Below are positions 16,807 to 24,871 of a DNA stretch of 64,000 bases, in pieces. Both the position numbers and the translations under genes were made by a program. The stretch is from Lachnospiraceae bacterium. Lineage in GTDB: Bacteria; Bacillota; Clostridia; Lachnospirales; Lachnospiraceae. Where the stretch lies: assembly GCA_015057005.1 (NCBI GenBank), contig SVFF01000010.1, positions 1 to 64,000 on the forward strand. The letters are read 5' to 3'. Position 1 is the first letter of the stretch. Every line of letters begins with the position of its first letter. The notes below the pieces were generated by a model. That model had not been told where the DNA came from, ran no database searches, and saw only the letters and a list, made by a program, of their open reading frames with translations.

Positions 16807-19800
16807 TTAATTATCAGCTTCAGGCGCATAGAGCTCAGCCAGCTTCCGCAGATACCGGTAGCGGTACCGGGACTCTTCGGCGGCCTGTGCAAACAGGGAC
16901 TTGGCCTCTTCGGGAGACTTGCGAAGGAGGGAGTTGTAGCGGATTTCTCCGTTCAGGAACTCCTCATACTCCATTGAGGGCTCCTTGCTGTCCATAATAA
17001 AAGGATTCTTGCCTTGTGCAATTAAGGAAGGGTTGTAGCGGAACAGGTGGAAATAACCTGTGTCTACAGCCTTTTTTTGTTCCTGAGGGGTGCTTCCCAT
17101 GCCGGCTCTAAGGCCGTGGGCGATACAGGTGGCGTAAGCGATGACCAGGGAAGGTCCCGGGTAGGCAGCGGCCTCTGTAAGGGCATTGATGGTCTGAGCG
17201 TAGTTAGCGCCCATGGCGATCTGTGCCACATAAACATTGCGGTAGGACAGGGCCATGGAGGCTAAGTCCTTTTTCATGGTGTGCTTGCCGCCGGAAGCGA
17301 ATTTGGCAGTGGAGCCGGTGGGAGTAGACTTGGAAGCCTGACCGCCGGTATTGGAATAAACCTCCGTATCCAGTACCAGAATATTGATGTTGGCACCGCT
17401 GGCAAGCACGTGGTCCAGTCCGCCGTAGCCGATGTCGTATGCCCAGCCGTCGCCGCCGATGATCCACTGAATGGTATCTTCGGCATCCTCCGCCGTACCG
17501 GCCACATCGGCACCATCCCTGTCGGAGGTACCTGTGACAGCTGCATCCGCTTTGCGCTTACGGATCACGTCCTGCCCCATCAGCATACCGAAACCGAATT
17601 CGGCACCGTCCTCAAAGAGGGAGTTGGACCATGCGGGACCCTGTCCCTTTTCGTTGACCGTGTAGGCCATGGAAGGAGAGGAGTTGGCCCAGATGGTAGA
17701 ACATCCGGTGGCGTTGGCAATATACATTCTGGGACCGAACAGCTGGGTCAAAAGCTTCACGTAAGGAGTCTCGCCGCAGCCTGCGCAGGCGCCGGAGAAT
17801 TCCATCAGAGGCTGGCAGAACTGGCTGCCCTTTACGGTGTTTTGTTTGAAACGTGCCACAGCCTGAGGCTTGGGCGGTAACTTTCGACCGTAGTCGAAAT
17901 GCTCCTGGCATTCATTGTGTTCATGAATGGGAGTCATATCCAGGGCCTTTTTGCCGCCCTTTCCGGGGCAGACACCGGCACAGGTGCCGCAGCCGGTACA
18001 GTCCACATGGGAAACCGTGATGGCAAATTCATGGCCGGGCAGATTCATCATGGGCAGGGACTTCATGCCCTCAGGGGCATTGCTCTTTTCCTCCGGGGTC
18101 ATCACTGCAGGACGGATCACTGCGTGAGGACAAACATAGGAACAAAGATTACACTGGATACAATTTTCAGGGATCCAAACCGGAATCTCCGTGGTCACAT
18201 TGCGTCGCTCATGGGCGGTACTGCCGGGAGGCGTGGTACCATCTGCGTATGGCAGGAATGCGGACACCGGAATGTCATTGCCGCGCTGTTCAGTTACCGG
18301 CCGCTGGATATTCTGCACAAAGTGGAGAAGCTCGGGAGAACCGGGCATCAGAGGCTGTTCCTTGCGGCAGGTATGACAAGCATCTGCCCAATGGGCGGGA
18401 ATATCCACCATAACAGTCTCATCCAGACCTCTGTCGATGGCCGTGTAGTTCATTTCTATGATCTTGTCGCCCTGTCTGCCGTAACTCTTTTTGGCAGCAT
18501 CTTTCATCAGGCGGCGGACCTCTTCGATGGGCATGATGCCGGATACTGCAAAGAAAGCAGCCTGCAGGATGGTGCTGATCTTGTCATTCAATCCCACTTC
18601 TTTGCCGATGCGGAAGGCATCGATCATGTAGAATTTGATGTTGTGGTTGGCGATGTATGCCTTTACATTTTCAGGTACGAATTCTTCCAGGTATTCCTTC
18701 ATATTGTCGCCATCCCAATAGCAGTTCATCAGGAATACGCCGCCGTCCTTTAATTCCTGCACCATATCATATTTGTGGAGATATATGGGGTTGTGGCAGG
18801 CCACAAAATCGGCCTTGTTGATGAAGTAGGTGCTGCGGATAGGCTTTTTGCCGAAGCGCAGGTGGGAAATAGTAAGTCCTCTGGACTTTTTGGAATCATA
18901 TTCAAAATACCCTTGCGCGGTCATGTCAGTATAATCGCCGATGATCTTGATGGCGTTCTTGGTGGCACTTACAGTGCCGTCGCCGCCCAGACCCCAGAAC
19001 TTACAGGAAAAGGTACCGGAGGGAGCGGTGTCAAGAGCTTTGTCCACAGGCAGGGAAAGATGGGTCACATCGTCCTCAATACCTACTGTGAAAAATTTTC
19101 TGGTGGTATTGCGGTAAACAGCATCAATCTGAGGCGGTGTTGTGTCCTTGGAGCTTAGACCATAGCGGCCGCTGAAAAGCTTCACATCCTTGAAAGGGCT
19201 GTCTTGCAGGGCTGCAAGCACGTCCAGATACAGGGGCTCGCCAATGGAGCCGGGCTCCTTGGTACGGGAGAGGGCGGTAATCTGTTTTACCGTCTCAGGC
19301 AGGACTGCCAGCAGATGCTTGGCGCTGAAAGGACGATAGAGATGTACGTTTACCAGGCCGATCTTTTCTTCCGGGAAATGTTCGATATACTCCCGGATGG
19401 TCTCACATACACTGCCCATGGCAATGATCACGTGAGTGGCATCGGGAGCACCGTAGTAGTCAAAGAGACCGTAGGAGGTTCCCAGGCGCTCGTTGATTTT
19501 CTGCAGATTCTTTTCCACGATTTCGGGAAGCGCGTCATAATAGGGATTGGCGGCTTCTCTGGCCTGGAAGAAGATGTCCGGGTTCTGGGCAGATCCCATA
19601 GTTTTACCGTGGTGGGGATGGAGGGCGTTGGCGCGGAATCGTGCAACTGCCTCCATATCCAGCATGTCCGCCAGATCCTTGTAATCCCACACGGCGATCT
19701 TGTGCAGCTCGTGGGAGGTACGGAAACCGTCAAAGAAATTGATGAAAGGAATTCTTCCCTCAATAGCACACAGATGTGCCAGAGGAGAAAGGTCCATGAC

Positions 19801-20247
19801 TTCCTGGACACCGCTTTCGGCCAGCATGGCAGCACCGGTCTGGCGACAGGCGTAAATGTCAGAATGGTCACCGAAAATAGAAAGTGCATGTGTTGCGATG
19901 GTACGCGCAGCTACATGCAGGACACCCGGCAGCAGTTCGCCTGCCATCCGGTAAATATTGGGGATCATAAGCAGCAGTCCCTGAGAGGCTGTGAAGGTGG
20001 TTGCCAGAGCACCTGTGACAAGGGATCCGTGAACCGCACCGGCAGCGCCTGCTTCAGACTGCATTTCGGCCAGAAGTAAGGTGTTGCCGAAAATATTTTT
20101 CCGGCCTTTTTCTTTCCACTCATCCACCAACTCGGCCATAGGGGAGGATGGGGTAATGGGATAGATGGCAGCAGTTTCGCTGTACGCATAAGCGACATGC
20201 GCCGCGGCCTGGTTGCCGTCCATGGTCTGGTACGTTCGTTTGATCAT
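16807..20247 (-). CDS. nifJ: Pyruvate:ferredoxin (flavodoxin) oxidoreductase
   Basis: The single-chain enzyme has 1146 residues from the ATG that follows AAGGAGGA. It oxidises pyruvate to acetyl-CoA and CO2 and passes electrons to ferredoxin. Visible parts in order are domain I (YAYSETAAIYPITPSSPMAE), the ferredoxin-like domain with two 4Fe-4S sites (CIQCNLCSYVCP and CTGCGTCAGVCPG) and the C-terminal TPP domain (GGDGWAYDIGYGGLDHVLASG, SNTGGQASKSTPTG). A short acidic insert before the TPP site (DAAVTGTSDRDGADVAG) is unusual. It marks a strict anaerobe and could feed electrons to the RACo ferredoxin domain (inference). Confidence 0.97.
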   Translation of the reverse strand: MIKRTYQTMDGNQAAAHVAYAYSETAAIYPITPSSPMAELVDEWKEKGRKNIFGNTLLLAEMQSEAGAAGAVHGSLVTGALATTFTASQGLLLMIPNIYRMAGELLPGVLHVAARTIATHALSIFGDHSDIYACRQTGAAMLAESGVQEVMDLSPLAHLCAIEGRIPFINFFDGFRTSHELHKIAVWDYKDLADMLDMEAVARFRANALHPHHGKTMGSAQNPDIFFQAREAANPYYDALPEIVEKNLQKINERLGTSYGLFDYYGAPDATHVIIAMGSVCETIREYIEHFPEEKIGLVNVHLYRPFSAKHLLAVLPETVKQITALSRTKEPGSIGEPLYLDVLAALQDSPFKDVKLFSGRYGLSSKDTTPPQIDAVYRNTTRKFFTVGIEDDVTHLSLPVDKALDTAPSGTFSCKFWGLGGDGTVSATKNAIKIIGDYTDMTAQGYFEYDSKKSRGLTISHLRFGKKPIRSTYFINKADFVACHNPIYLHKYDMVQELKDGGVFLMNCYWDGDNMKEYLEEFVPENVKAYIANHNIKFYMIDAFRIGKEVGLNDKISTILQAAFFAVSGIMPIEEVRRLMKDAAKKSYGRQGDKIIEMNYTAIDRGLDETVMVDIPAHWADACHTCRKEQPLMPGSPELLHFVQNIQRPVTEQRGNDIPVSAFLPYADGTTPPGSTAHERRNVTTEIPVWIPENCIQCNLCSYVCPHAVIRPAVMTPEEKSNAPEGMKSLPMMNLPGHEFAITVSHVDCTGCGTCAGVCPGKGGKKALDMTPIHEHNECQEHFDYGRKLPPKPQAVARFKQNTVKGSQFCQPLMEFSGACAGCGETPYVKLLTQLFGPRMYIANATGCSTIWANSSPSMAYTVNEKGQGPAWSNSLFEDGAEFGFGMLMGQDVIRKRKADAAVTGTSDRDGADVAGTAEDAEDTIQWIIGGDGWAYDIGYGGLDHVLASGANINILVLDTEVYSNTGGQASKSTPTGSTAKFASGGKHTMKKDLASMALSYRNVYVAQIAMGANYAQTINALTEAAAYPGPSLVIAYATCIAHGLRAGMGSTPQEQKKAVDTGYFHLFRYNPSLIAQGKNPFIMDSKEPSMEYEEFLNGEIRYNSLLRKSPEEAKSLFAQAAEESRYRYRYLRKLAELYAPEADN

Positions 20248-20367
20248 AAAAAAATCCTCCTTCAAAATGTAAAAATAAGTGCAGTTTGTTCATATCTTCA
20301 CTTATATTATACATTTTCAGGAGGAAAAAAACATGGAATCCGATGGTTCTTATGCGGAATCTTTACA

Positions 20368-21285
20368 TTATCTTAAGAAACCATTAACAATCTGTGCTTC
20401 CGCCTCAGCTTCGGTCAGTCCCAGGGTCATCAGCTTGATCAGCTGCTCGCCGGCAATCTTGCCGATGGCCGCCTCGTGGATCAAAGCTGCGTCCAGATGG
20501 TTAGCTGTGATTTCGGGAATGGCGCTGATCTTGGCATTGTCCATAATGATGGCGTCACATTCGGAGTGGCCTGCGCAGCGGTTATTGCCGTTTATTTTGG
20601 CCAGGAAGAGCTGTTTGGAGTCGTCCTTGGCTACGGCGCGGGATATCAGATTTGCGCTGGAATCTGCGCCGTTTAAGTCCACGTTAAAGGAAGATTCCGC
20701 GTACTGGCTGCCGTGGGTCATCAGACGCTCGGTGATCACCAGCTTGGCTCCGTCGGCCAGTGTGGCTTCTGTGTGACGCTTGGTGGAATCCACCCCCTTG
20801 ATCTGCACAGTCTCCATCTCCAGGTAACTGTTCTCGTCCATTTGGACTATTGTCACAGGGTTCATAATACGCTCGCCCTTGCCTTCACCGCTGCCGTAAT
20901 GCTTTTCTACATATTTCACACGGGAATTTTTGCCTACAAAGAAGCTGTGGATGCCGTCATGCTTGCTGGCAGCGTCGCCGCCGTTGTGGATACCGCAGCC
21001 TGCGACGATGGTCACATCACAATCCTCACCGATGTGGAAATCATTGTAGACCATCTCTGTGAGACCGCTCTGGCTCATGATCACAGGGATGTGCAGGCTT
21101 TCTTTCTTGGTGCCGGGCTTTACGTAAATGTCGATGCCCTGCTTGTCCTCTTTGGTAACAATATCTATGTTGGCAGTAGTGCTGCGTCCGATGCTCTCTC
21201 CGTTGGCGCGGATATTGTATGCGCCGGCGGGAATCTCATGAAGTCCTGCCACCTGTTCTAATAAATGCTTTTGAATCTGATCCAT
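20368..21285 (-). CDS. SufB/SufD-like Fe-S assembly scaffold protein
   Basis: The protein has 305 residues, shorter than E. coli SufB (about 495), with the SufBD beta-helix core (CDVTIVAGCGIHNGGD, KNSRVKYVEKHYGSGEG, and the C-terminal NRCAGHSECDAIIMD, AAIGKIAGEQLIKLMTLGLTE-type segments). Together with SufC just upstream it forms a two-gene system of the minimal SmsCB type. It assembles iron-sulfur clusters in the cytosol. A dispersed repeat lies between the two genes, 190 bases long in total. Confidence 0.85.
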   Translation of the reverse strand: MDQIQKHLLEQVAGLHEIPAGAYNIRANGESIGRSTTANIDIVTKEDKQGIDIYVKPGTKKESLHIPVIMSQSGLTEMVYNDFHIGEDCDVTIVAGCGIHNGGDAASKHDGIHSFFVGKNSRVKYVEKHYGSGEGKGERIMNPVTIVQMDENSYLEMETVQIKGVDSTKRHTEATLADGAKLVITERLMTHGSQYAESSFNVDLNGADSSANLISRAVAKDDSKQLFLAKINGNNRCAGHSECDAIIMDNAKISAIPEITANHLDAALIHEAAIGKIAGEQLIKLMTLGLTEAEAEAQIVNGFLR

Positions 21286-21362
21286 GGTGTTCCTCGCTTA
21301 TTCTTAGTAAATTTATATAGATATGCGTATATTGCTCAGAATGTACAGATGTTCCACGAAAA

Positions 21363-21435
21363 CCCTTAAAAAGCGTCAGCGCTTAGCGAGGTAGTGTCGA
21401 GCTTAGCGTCTGCTACGCTTTTTACGGAGTGAGAA
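21363..21435 (+). repeat. Dispersed palindromic element A, copy 2
   Basis: A 73-base element with ends TTAAAAAGCGTCAGC and GCTACGCTTTTTACGG. It matches copy 1 but lacks copy 1's extra inner hairpin. It sits in the 190-base gap between sufC and the sufB-like gene and would be transcribed within that operon on the minus strand. Confidence 0.75.
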
Positions 21436-21476
21436 CGTGTTGGAGTGGAATATCTGGGCAGGCTGAGCAGGTAATG

Positions 21477-22196
21477 CTATTGATAAAACTTACAGCTGCC
21501 GGTACCCTGCAGAAGTTCAGGCAGAATATCGTCCTTAGAGCCTCTGGCTTTTACGGTACCATCTGCAATCACTACGATCTCGTCTGCAATGTTCAGGATA
21601 CGCTCCTGGTGGGAGATGATGATCAGGGAGTTGTCGGAGGTATCATGCAGCTCCTCAAATACTTTGATCAGGTTGTTGAAGCTCCAGAGATCAATGCCTG
21701 CCTCGGGCTCGTCAAAGACGGACAGAGGGGTGTTGCGGGCAATGATGGAAGCAATCTCGATACGTTTCAGCTCGCCGCCGGAAAGACTGCCGTCCACATC
21801 ACGGTTGATATAATCTCTGGCACAAAGACCTACTTTGGACAGATACTCGCAAGCGCCTGCAGCAGAAATCTTCTTGCCGGCAGCCAGCATGATCAGGTCT
21901 TTTACTTTGATGCCCTTAAAACGGACAGGCTGCTGGAAAGCAAAGCTGATACCCAGGTTGGCGCGCTCAGTGATGCTCATGTTGGTAATGTCGATACCGT
22001 TGAAAAGAATACTGCCGGAGGTGGGGCGCTCAATACCCATGATCAGTCTGGCCAGGGTGGACTTGCCGCCGCCGTTGGGGCCTGTGATGGCAGTAAAAGT
22101 ATGGTCATTCAATTTCAGGCTGATGTCCTTGATGATTCCTTTTGTTTTGGAATTTTCGTCGGATACCTGAAAGGAAACGTTTCTCAGTTCAAGCAT
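21477..22196 (-). CDS. sufC: SufC ATPase for Fe-S cluster assembly
   Basis: The protein has 239 residues and is an ABC-type ATPase without membrane domains. Walker A GPNGGGKST, Q-loop FAFQQP, signature LSGGELKRIEIA and Walker B LSVFDEPEAGID are present, with the switch histidine in IIISHQERIL. FDEPEAGID and the SGGE variant signature are typical of SufC. It powers the SufB-like scaffold encoded downstream. Confidence 0.93.
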   Translation of the reverse strand: MLELRNVSFQVSDENSKTKGIIKDISLKLNDHTFTAITGPNGGGKSTLARLIMGIERPTSGSILFNGIDITNMSITERANLGISFAFQQPVRFKGIKVKDLIMLAAGKKISAAGACEYLSKVGLCARDYINRDVDGSLSGGELKRIEIASIIARNTPLSVFDEPEAGIDLWSFNNLIKVFEELHDTSDNSLIIISHQERILNIADEIVVIADGTVKARGSKDDILPELLQGTGSCKFYQ

Positions 22197-22294
22197 AATG
22201 GTTCTCCTTGTTGTATTGGTGCATTTGCTATCCTAGAGTATATCACATATTTTTTGATTTGTGTAAAAAAAATAAAAAATTTTTGGAAAAGCTA

Positions 22295-22323
22295 TTGACT
22301 TTTTTTGAAGTAAAGGGTAGAAT
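22295..22323 (+). promoter_or_regulatory. Promoter of tRNA-Arg(ACG)
   Basis: TTGACT at 22295, a 17-base spacer and TAGAAT at 22318. The sequence after it (AATACATTTTG) is repeated at the tRNA-Pro promoter. Confidence 0.85.
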
Positions 22324-22347
22324 ACATTTTGTTGTGAGACACAACAT

Positions 22348-22421
22348 GTGCGTTTAGCTCAGCTGGATAGAGCGTTTGGCTACGGACCAAAAGGTCGGGA
22401 GTTCGAATCTTCTAACGCACA
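22348..22421 (+). tRNA. tRNA-Arg (ACG)
   Basis: Cloverleaf with acceptor stem GTGCGTT/AACGCAC and anticodon loop CTACGGA. A single-gene unit with its own promoter and terminator. Confidence 0.97.
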
Positions 22422-22427
22422 TTATAG

Positions 22428-22460
22428 AAAGAGCATTCCATGTTTGGGATGCTCTTTTTC
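22428..22460 (+). terminator. Terminator of tRNA-Arg
   Basis: Stem AAGAGCATTCC / GGGATGCTCTT followed by TTTC. Confidence 0.9.
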
Positions 22461-22538
22461 TTTATAAAAAAAGAAACACATAATAAATCCGGGTCAAAGG
22501 ATTCCCTTGCCCGGATTTTTATGTAGTAAGTCAAAATG

Positions 22539-22661
22539 TTATTTCTTCTTGTTATCTAAAGCTTTCAGAATGCCGGTCATTGCCATGATGATGATCATAG
22601 CAGTGAAAAGTCCCAACATACCTGTGCCCATGATTTCCAAACCGATTCCGATATTAGCCAT
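22539..22661 (-). CDS. OadG-like miniature gamma subunit (40 residues)
   Basis: A 40-residue protein with one long hydrophobic helix (GMLGLFTAMIIIMAMTGIL) and a basic tail (DNKKK). It starts 21 bases after the oadB stop, behind a strong AAGGAGG site, so it is very likely translated. Position and layout match the gamma subunit of Na+-pumping decarboxylases, which anchors the complex, but it is about half the usual length of an OadG and lacks the extended soluble tail. It may stabilise OadB in the membrane (inference). Confidence 0.75.
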   Translation of the reverse strand: MANIGIGLEIMGTGMLGLFTAMIIIMAMTGILKALDNKKK

Positions 22662-22682
22662 AATATGCCTCCTTCAATCTCA

Positions 22683-23819
22683 TTACATAAACTGTGTTAC
22701 AAGCTGGATCAGCAGACCGCCTGCGATAGCGGAAGCGATCTGACCTGCTACGTTAGCACCTGCAGCATGCATGATAACGATGTTGCCGGGGGATTCCTCC
22801 TGGGCAATCTTCTGTACTACGCGGGAAGCCATAGGGAACGCGGAGATACCTGCAGCACCGATCATAGGGTTGATCTTCTGCTTCAGGAACAGGTTCATGA
22901 ATTTAGCCAGCAGCACACCGCCGAAGGTGTCGAATACAAATGCTGCCAGACCGATGGCCATAACCAGCAGGGTGTCCAGACGAACAAAGGACTCAGCCTG
23001 CATACTGAAGGAGATGGTGATACCTAACAGCAGAGTGATCAGGTTGGTCAGAATGTTCTGGGCTGCATCGGACAGAGTCTTCAGAACGCCGCACTCACGG
23101 ATCAGGTTACCGAACATCAGGAAGCCTACCAGGGATGCGGAGGAAGGAGCAATCAGTCCTACAATAATAGTAACAATAATGGGGAACAGAATTCTGGTTC
23201 TCTGGGATACAGAGCTGCTCTCGTAAGCCATGCGGATGCAGCGTTCTTTCTTGGTGGTAACCAGCTTGATTGCCATAGGCTGTACAATGGGAACCAGAGC
23301 CATGTAGGAGTATGCGGCTACAGCGATAGCACCTACATAATTGGAGTCAAGTACCTGGGATACCAGCAGAGCAGTAGGACCGTCAGCAGCACCGATGATA
23401 CCGATGGAAGCAGCATCGTGGAGAGGGAATCCCACAGCAACTGCGAAAAGTAATGCAGCGAAGATACCGAACTGTGCAGCTGCACCAAACAGGAACATGG
23501 AGGGTTTGGACAGCAGAGGACCGAAGTCGATCATTGCACCGATACCGATGAATAACAGCAGAGGCATTGCTTCGGACGCTTCAATACCTACATCGTAGAG
23601 CCAGGAAATGATACCGTTTACCTCACCTACGCCCTGAAGTGTCTGATTGATAGCATTACTGCCGGGCAGGTTGACTAAGATTGCACCAAAACCCATTGGT
23701 AACAGCAGTGAGGGCTCATACTCTTTCTTGATCGCAATCCAGATCAGCAGTGCGCCTACTGCGTACATAACTAATTGCTGCCAGGTAACGGCGGCAATTC
23801 CTTCCCATAAAAATGACAT
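22683..23819 (-). CDS. oadB: Na+-translocating decarboxylase beta subunit
   Basis: The protein has 378 residues and at least nine hydrophobic segments. The conserved ion-path motifs GIIGAADGPTALLVSQVL and GAAGISAFPMASRVV are present. Beta subunits couple decarboxylation of a carboxybiotin carrier to Na+ export. Here no alpha (carboxyltransferase) or biotin carrier gene is next to it; only the miniature gamma-like protein follows. The missing partners must be elsewhere. It is preceded by a metal-type riboswitch and terminator. Confidence 0.92.
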   Translation of the reverse strand: MSFLWEGIAAVTWQQLVMYAVGALLIWIAIKKEYEPSLLLPMGFGAILVNLPGSNAINQTLQGVGEVNGIISWLYDVGIEASEAMPLLLFIGIGAMIDFGPLLSKPSMFLFGAAAQFGIFAALLFAVAVGFPLHDAASIGIIGAADGPTALLVSQVLDSNYVGAIAVAAYSYMALVPIVQPMAIKLVTTKKERCIRMAYESSSVSQRTRILFPIIVTIIVGLIAPSSASLVGFLMFGNLIRECGVLKTLSDAAQNILTNLITLLLGITISFSMQAESFVRLDTLLVMAIGLAAFVFDTFGGVLLAKFMNLFLKQKINPMIGAAGISAFPMASRVVQKIAQEESPGNIVIMHAAGANVAGQIASAIAGGLLIQLVTQFM

Positions 23820-23880
23820 TTCTTTTTCCTCCTTTAGGTGTTGTCTTTGCAGAGCGGAAGAGCCGGAATGGCATAAAAAT

Positions 23881-24009
23881 AGACTTTTACCACAGTACTT
23901 ATGTACACGTCAGTGATAAAAGTCTTGCCATTTCAATCTTCGGCGGACAGCGCATGCTGCCGTAATGACGCCTGCAATCCATAGTAACTATGGCGGCTAC
24001 TCCCTTTGG
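23881..24009 (-). promoter_or_regulatory. yybP-ykoY-like metal riboswitch with terminator, upstream of oadB
   Basis: Read on the minus strand the leader begins CCAAAGGGAGTAGC, then hairpin CCATAG/CTATGG, then GGCGTCATTACG with an inner GGCAGC/GCTGTC hairpin closing on CCGCC, and ends GGCAAGACTTT. This order of conserved blocks matches yybP-ykoY (manganese) riboswitches. The 3' block AGACTTTTATCAC also pairs with GTGGTAAAAGTCT followed by ATTTTTA, a terminator at 23881-23925. Aptamer and terminator share bases, so ligand binding should turn oadB on. Placement before a sodium pump is unusual. Confidence 0.7.
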
Positions 24010-24013
24010 AGTT

Positions 24014-24042
24014 ATTTTACAAGAATTTTTTCAAAAAATCAA
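24014..24042 (-). promoter_or_regulatory. Promoter of the oadB riboswitch transcript
   Basis: On the minus strand TTGATT (24042-24037), a 17-base spacer and TAAAAT (24019-24014). Transcription would begin a few bases before the AAAGGGAGTAG block. Confidence 0.75.
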
Positions 24043-24090
24043 TAGATTCTAACGTTAAGATTAAAAAAGAATTAAATATTCTCCAACAAA

Positions 24091-24119
24091 TTGCTTTTAT
24101 CACAATATATGGTTATAAT
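24091..24119 (+). promoter_or_regulatory. Promoter of the DUF1700 gene and its structured leader
   Basis: TTGCTT at 24091, a 17-base spacer and TATAAT at 24114. Transcription would begin at the first hairpin of the leader element. Confidence 0.75.
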
Positions 24120-24126
24120 GTAACCA

Positions 24127-24272
24127 GCACCAAAGAAAAACAAGCGCCGCAGCGCGGCATTTGTTTTTCTGGTGCGGTTAACGAGCAAACCGTCCGCGTC
24201 AGCGGACAATGAGCGCGACAGCGCGAGTTTGCGAGTGAGGAAAGAGAAGCGCGACAGCGCGGGTTTGCGAGT
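24127..24272 (+). repeat. Structured leader element B, copy 1
   Basis: A GC-rich leader that starts at the expected transcription start. It holds a long hairpin (GCACC and AGAAAAACAA pairing with TTGTTTTTCT and GGTGC, apex GCCGC/GCGGC), then AACGAGCAAAC, inner hairpins GTCCGC/GCGGAC and GCGCG/GCGC, closed by GTTTGC, then an extra copy of the last hairpin. Two related copies lie at 44381-44640. Base changes between copies keep the pairing. Confidence 0.7.
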
Positions 24273-24297
24273 ATATATATCATCGGGAAGGAATTGC

Positions 24298-24804
24298 ATG
24301 GACAAGCAGGACTTTATTAATAGATTGCGTGCAGCATTGAACGGCAATGTTGCTCCGAATGTGGTGGCAGAAAATGTCAGTTATTATGATGAATATATTA
24401 GTGCAGAGATCCGCAGCGGAAAAACTGAAGAGGAAGTGCTGTGCACGTTGGGAGATCCCCGATTGATCGCCAAGACCATTATTGATACCAATCCCTGGAA
24501 CGGTCATCGGGATGAAGACGGAACAGGTTCTGCGTATGGTGCCGGCGGTTATGGATCTGAAAATTATGAAAATGACAATTATCAGGAAAAGGATCAGACT
24601 TATCGCCAGACCCAATATGTCCGAAATGCCAATAATGTCCGGGTTTCGCGTATTCCCGGATGGCTGTGGACTATTATCAGTATTTTGCTAATGGTAGCAG
24701 TTATCAGTGTGATATTGTCGGTTCTTTCCTTTTTGGCACCGGTGATCATCACCATTGTGGTGGTAATGTTTTTGGTGAAGTTGTTCAGAGATTGGCTGAA
24801 TTGA
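24298..24804 (+). CDS. DUF1700-type membrane protein
   Basis: I start at ATG 24298, 7 bases after GGGAAGGA, for 168 residues. Residues 1-70 (MDKQDFINRLRAAL, SYYDEYISAEIRSGKTEEEVLCTLGDP) match the helical DUF1700 domain. A polar Tyr/Asn/Gln-rich linker follows, and residues about 125-160 form one or two membrane helices ending KLFRDWLN. DUF1700 genes are often paired with a PadR-type regulator, but none is adjacent. The gene sits behind a structured 5' leader. Confidence 0.75.
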   Translation: MDKQDFINRLRAALNGNVAPNVVAENVSYYDEYISAEIRSGKTEEEVLCTLGDPRLIAKTIIDTNPWNGHRDEDGTGSAYGAGGYGSENYENDNYQEKDQTYRQTQYVRNANNVRVSRIPGWLWTIISILLMVAVISVILSVLSFLAPVIITIVVVMFLVKLFRDWLN

Positions 24805-24871
24805 CGGAATAATTTTTTGCCCTTCAAGGCATACTACTCTTGTAACTAACAACCCACAGGAGGAGTCAAAA

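Noticed and set aside
17899..20079. Several 200-290 codon plus-strand frames opposite PFOR
   Set aside because: Antisense shadows of a clear enzyme gene.
24172..24297. Upstream extension of the DUF1700 protein by 42 codons
   Set aside because: The extension is made of the structured leader element, and a good ribosome site precedes the ATG at 24298.
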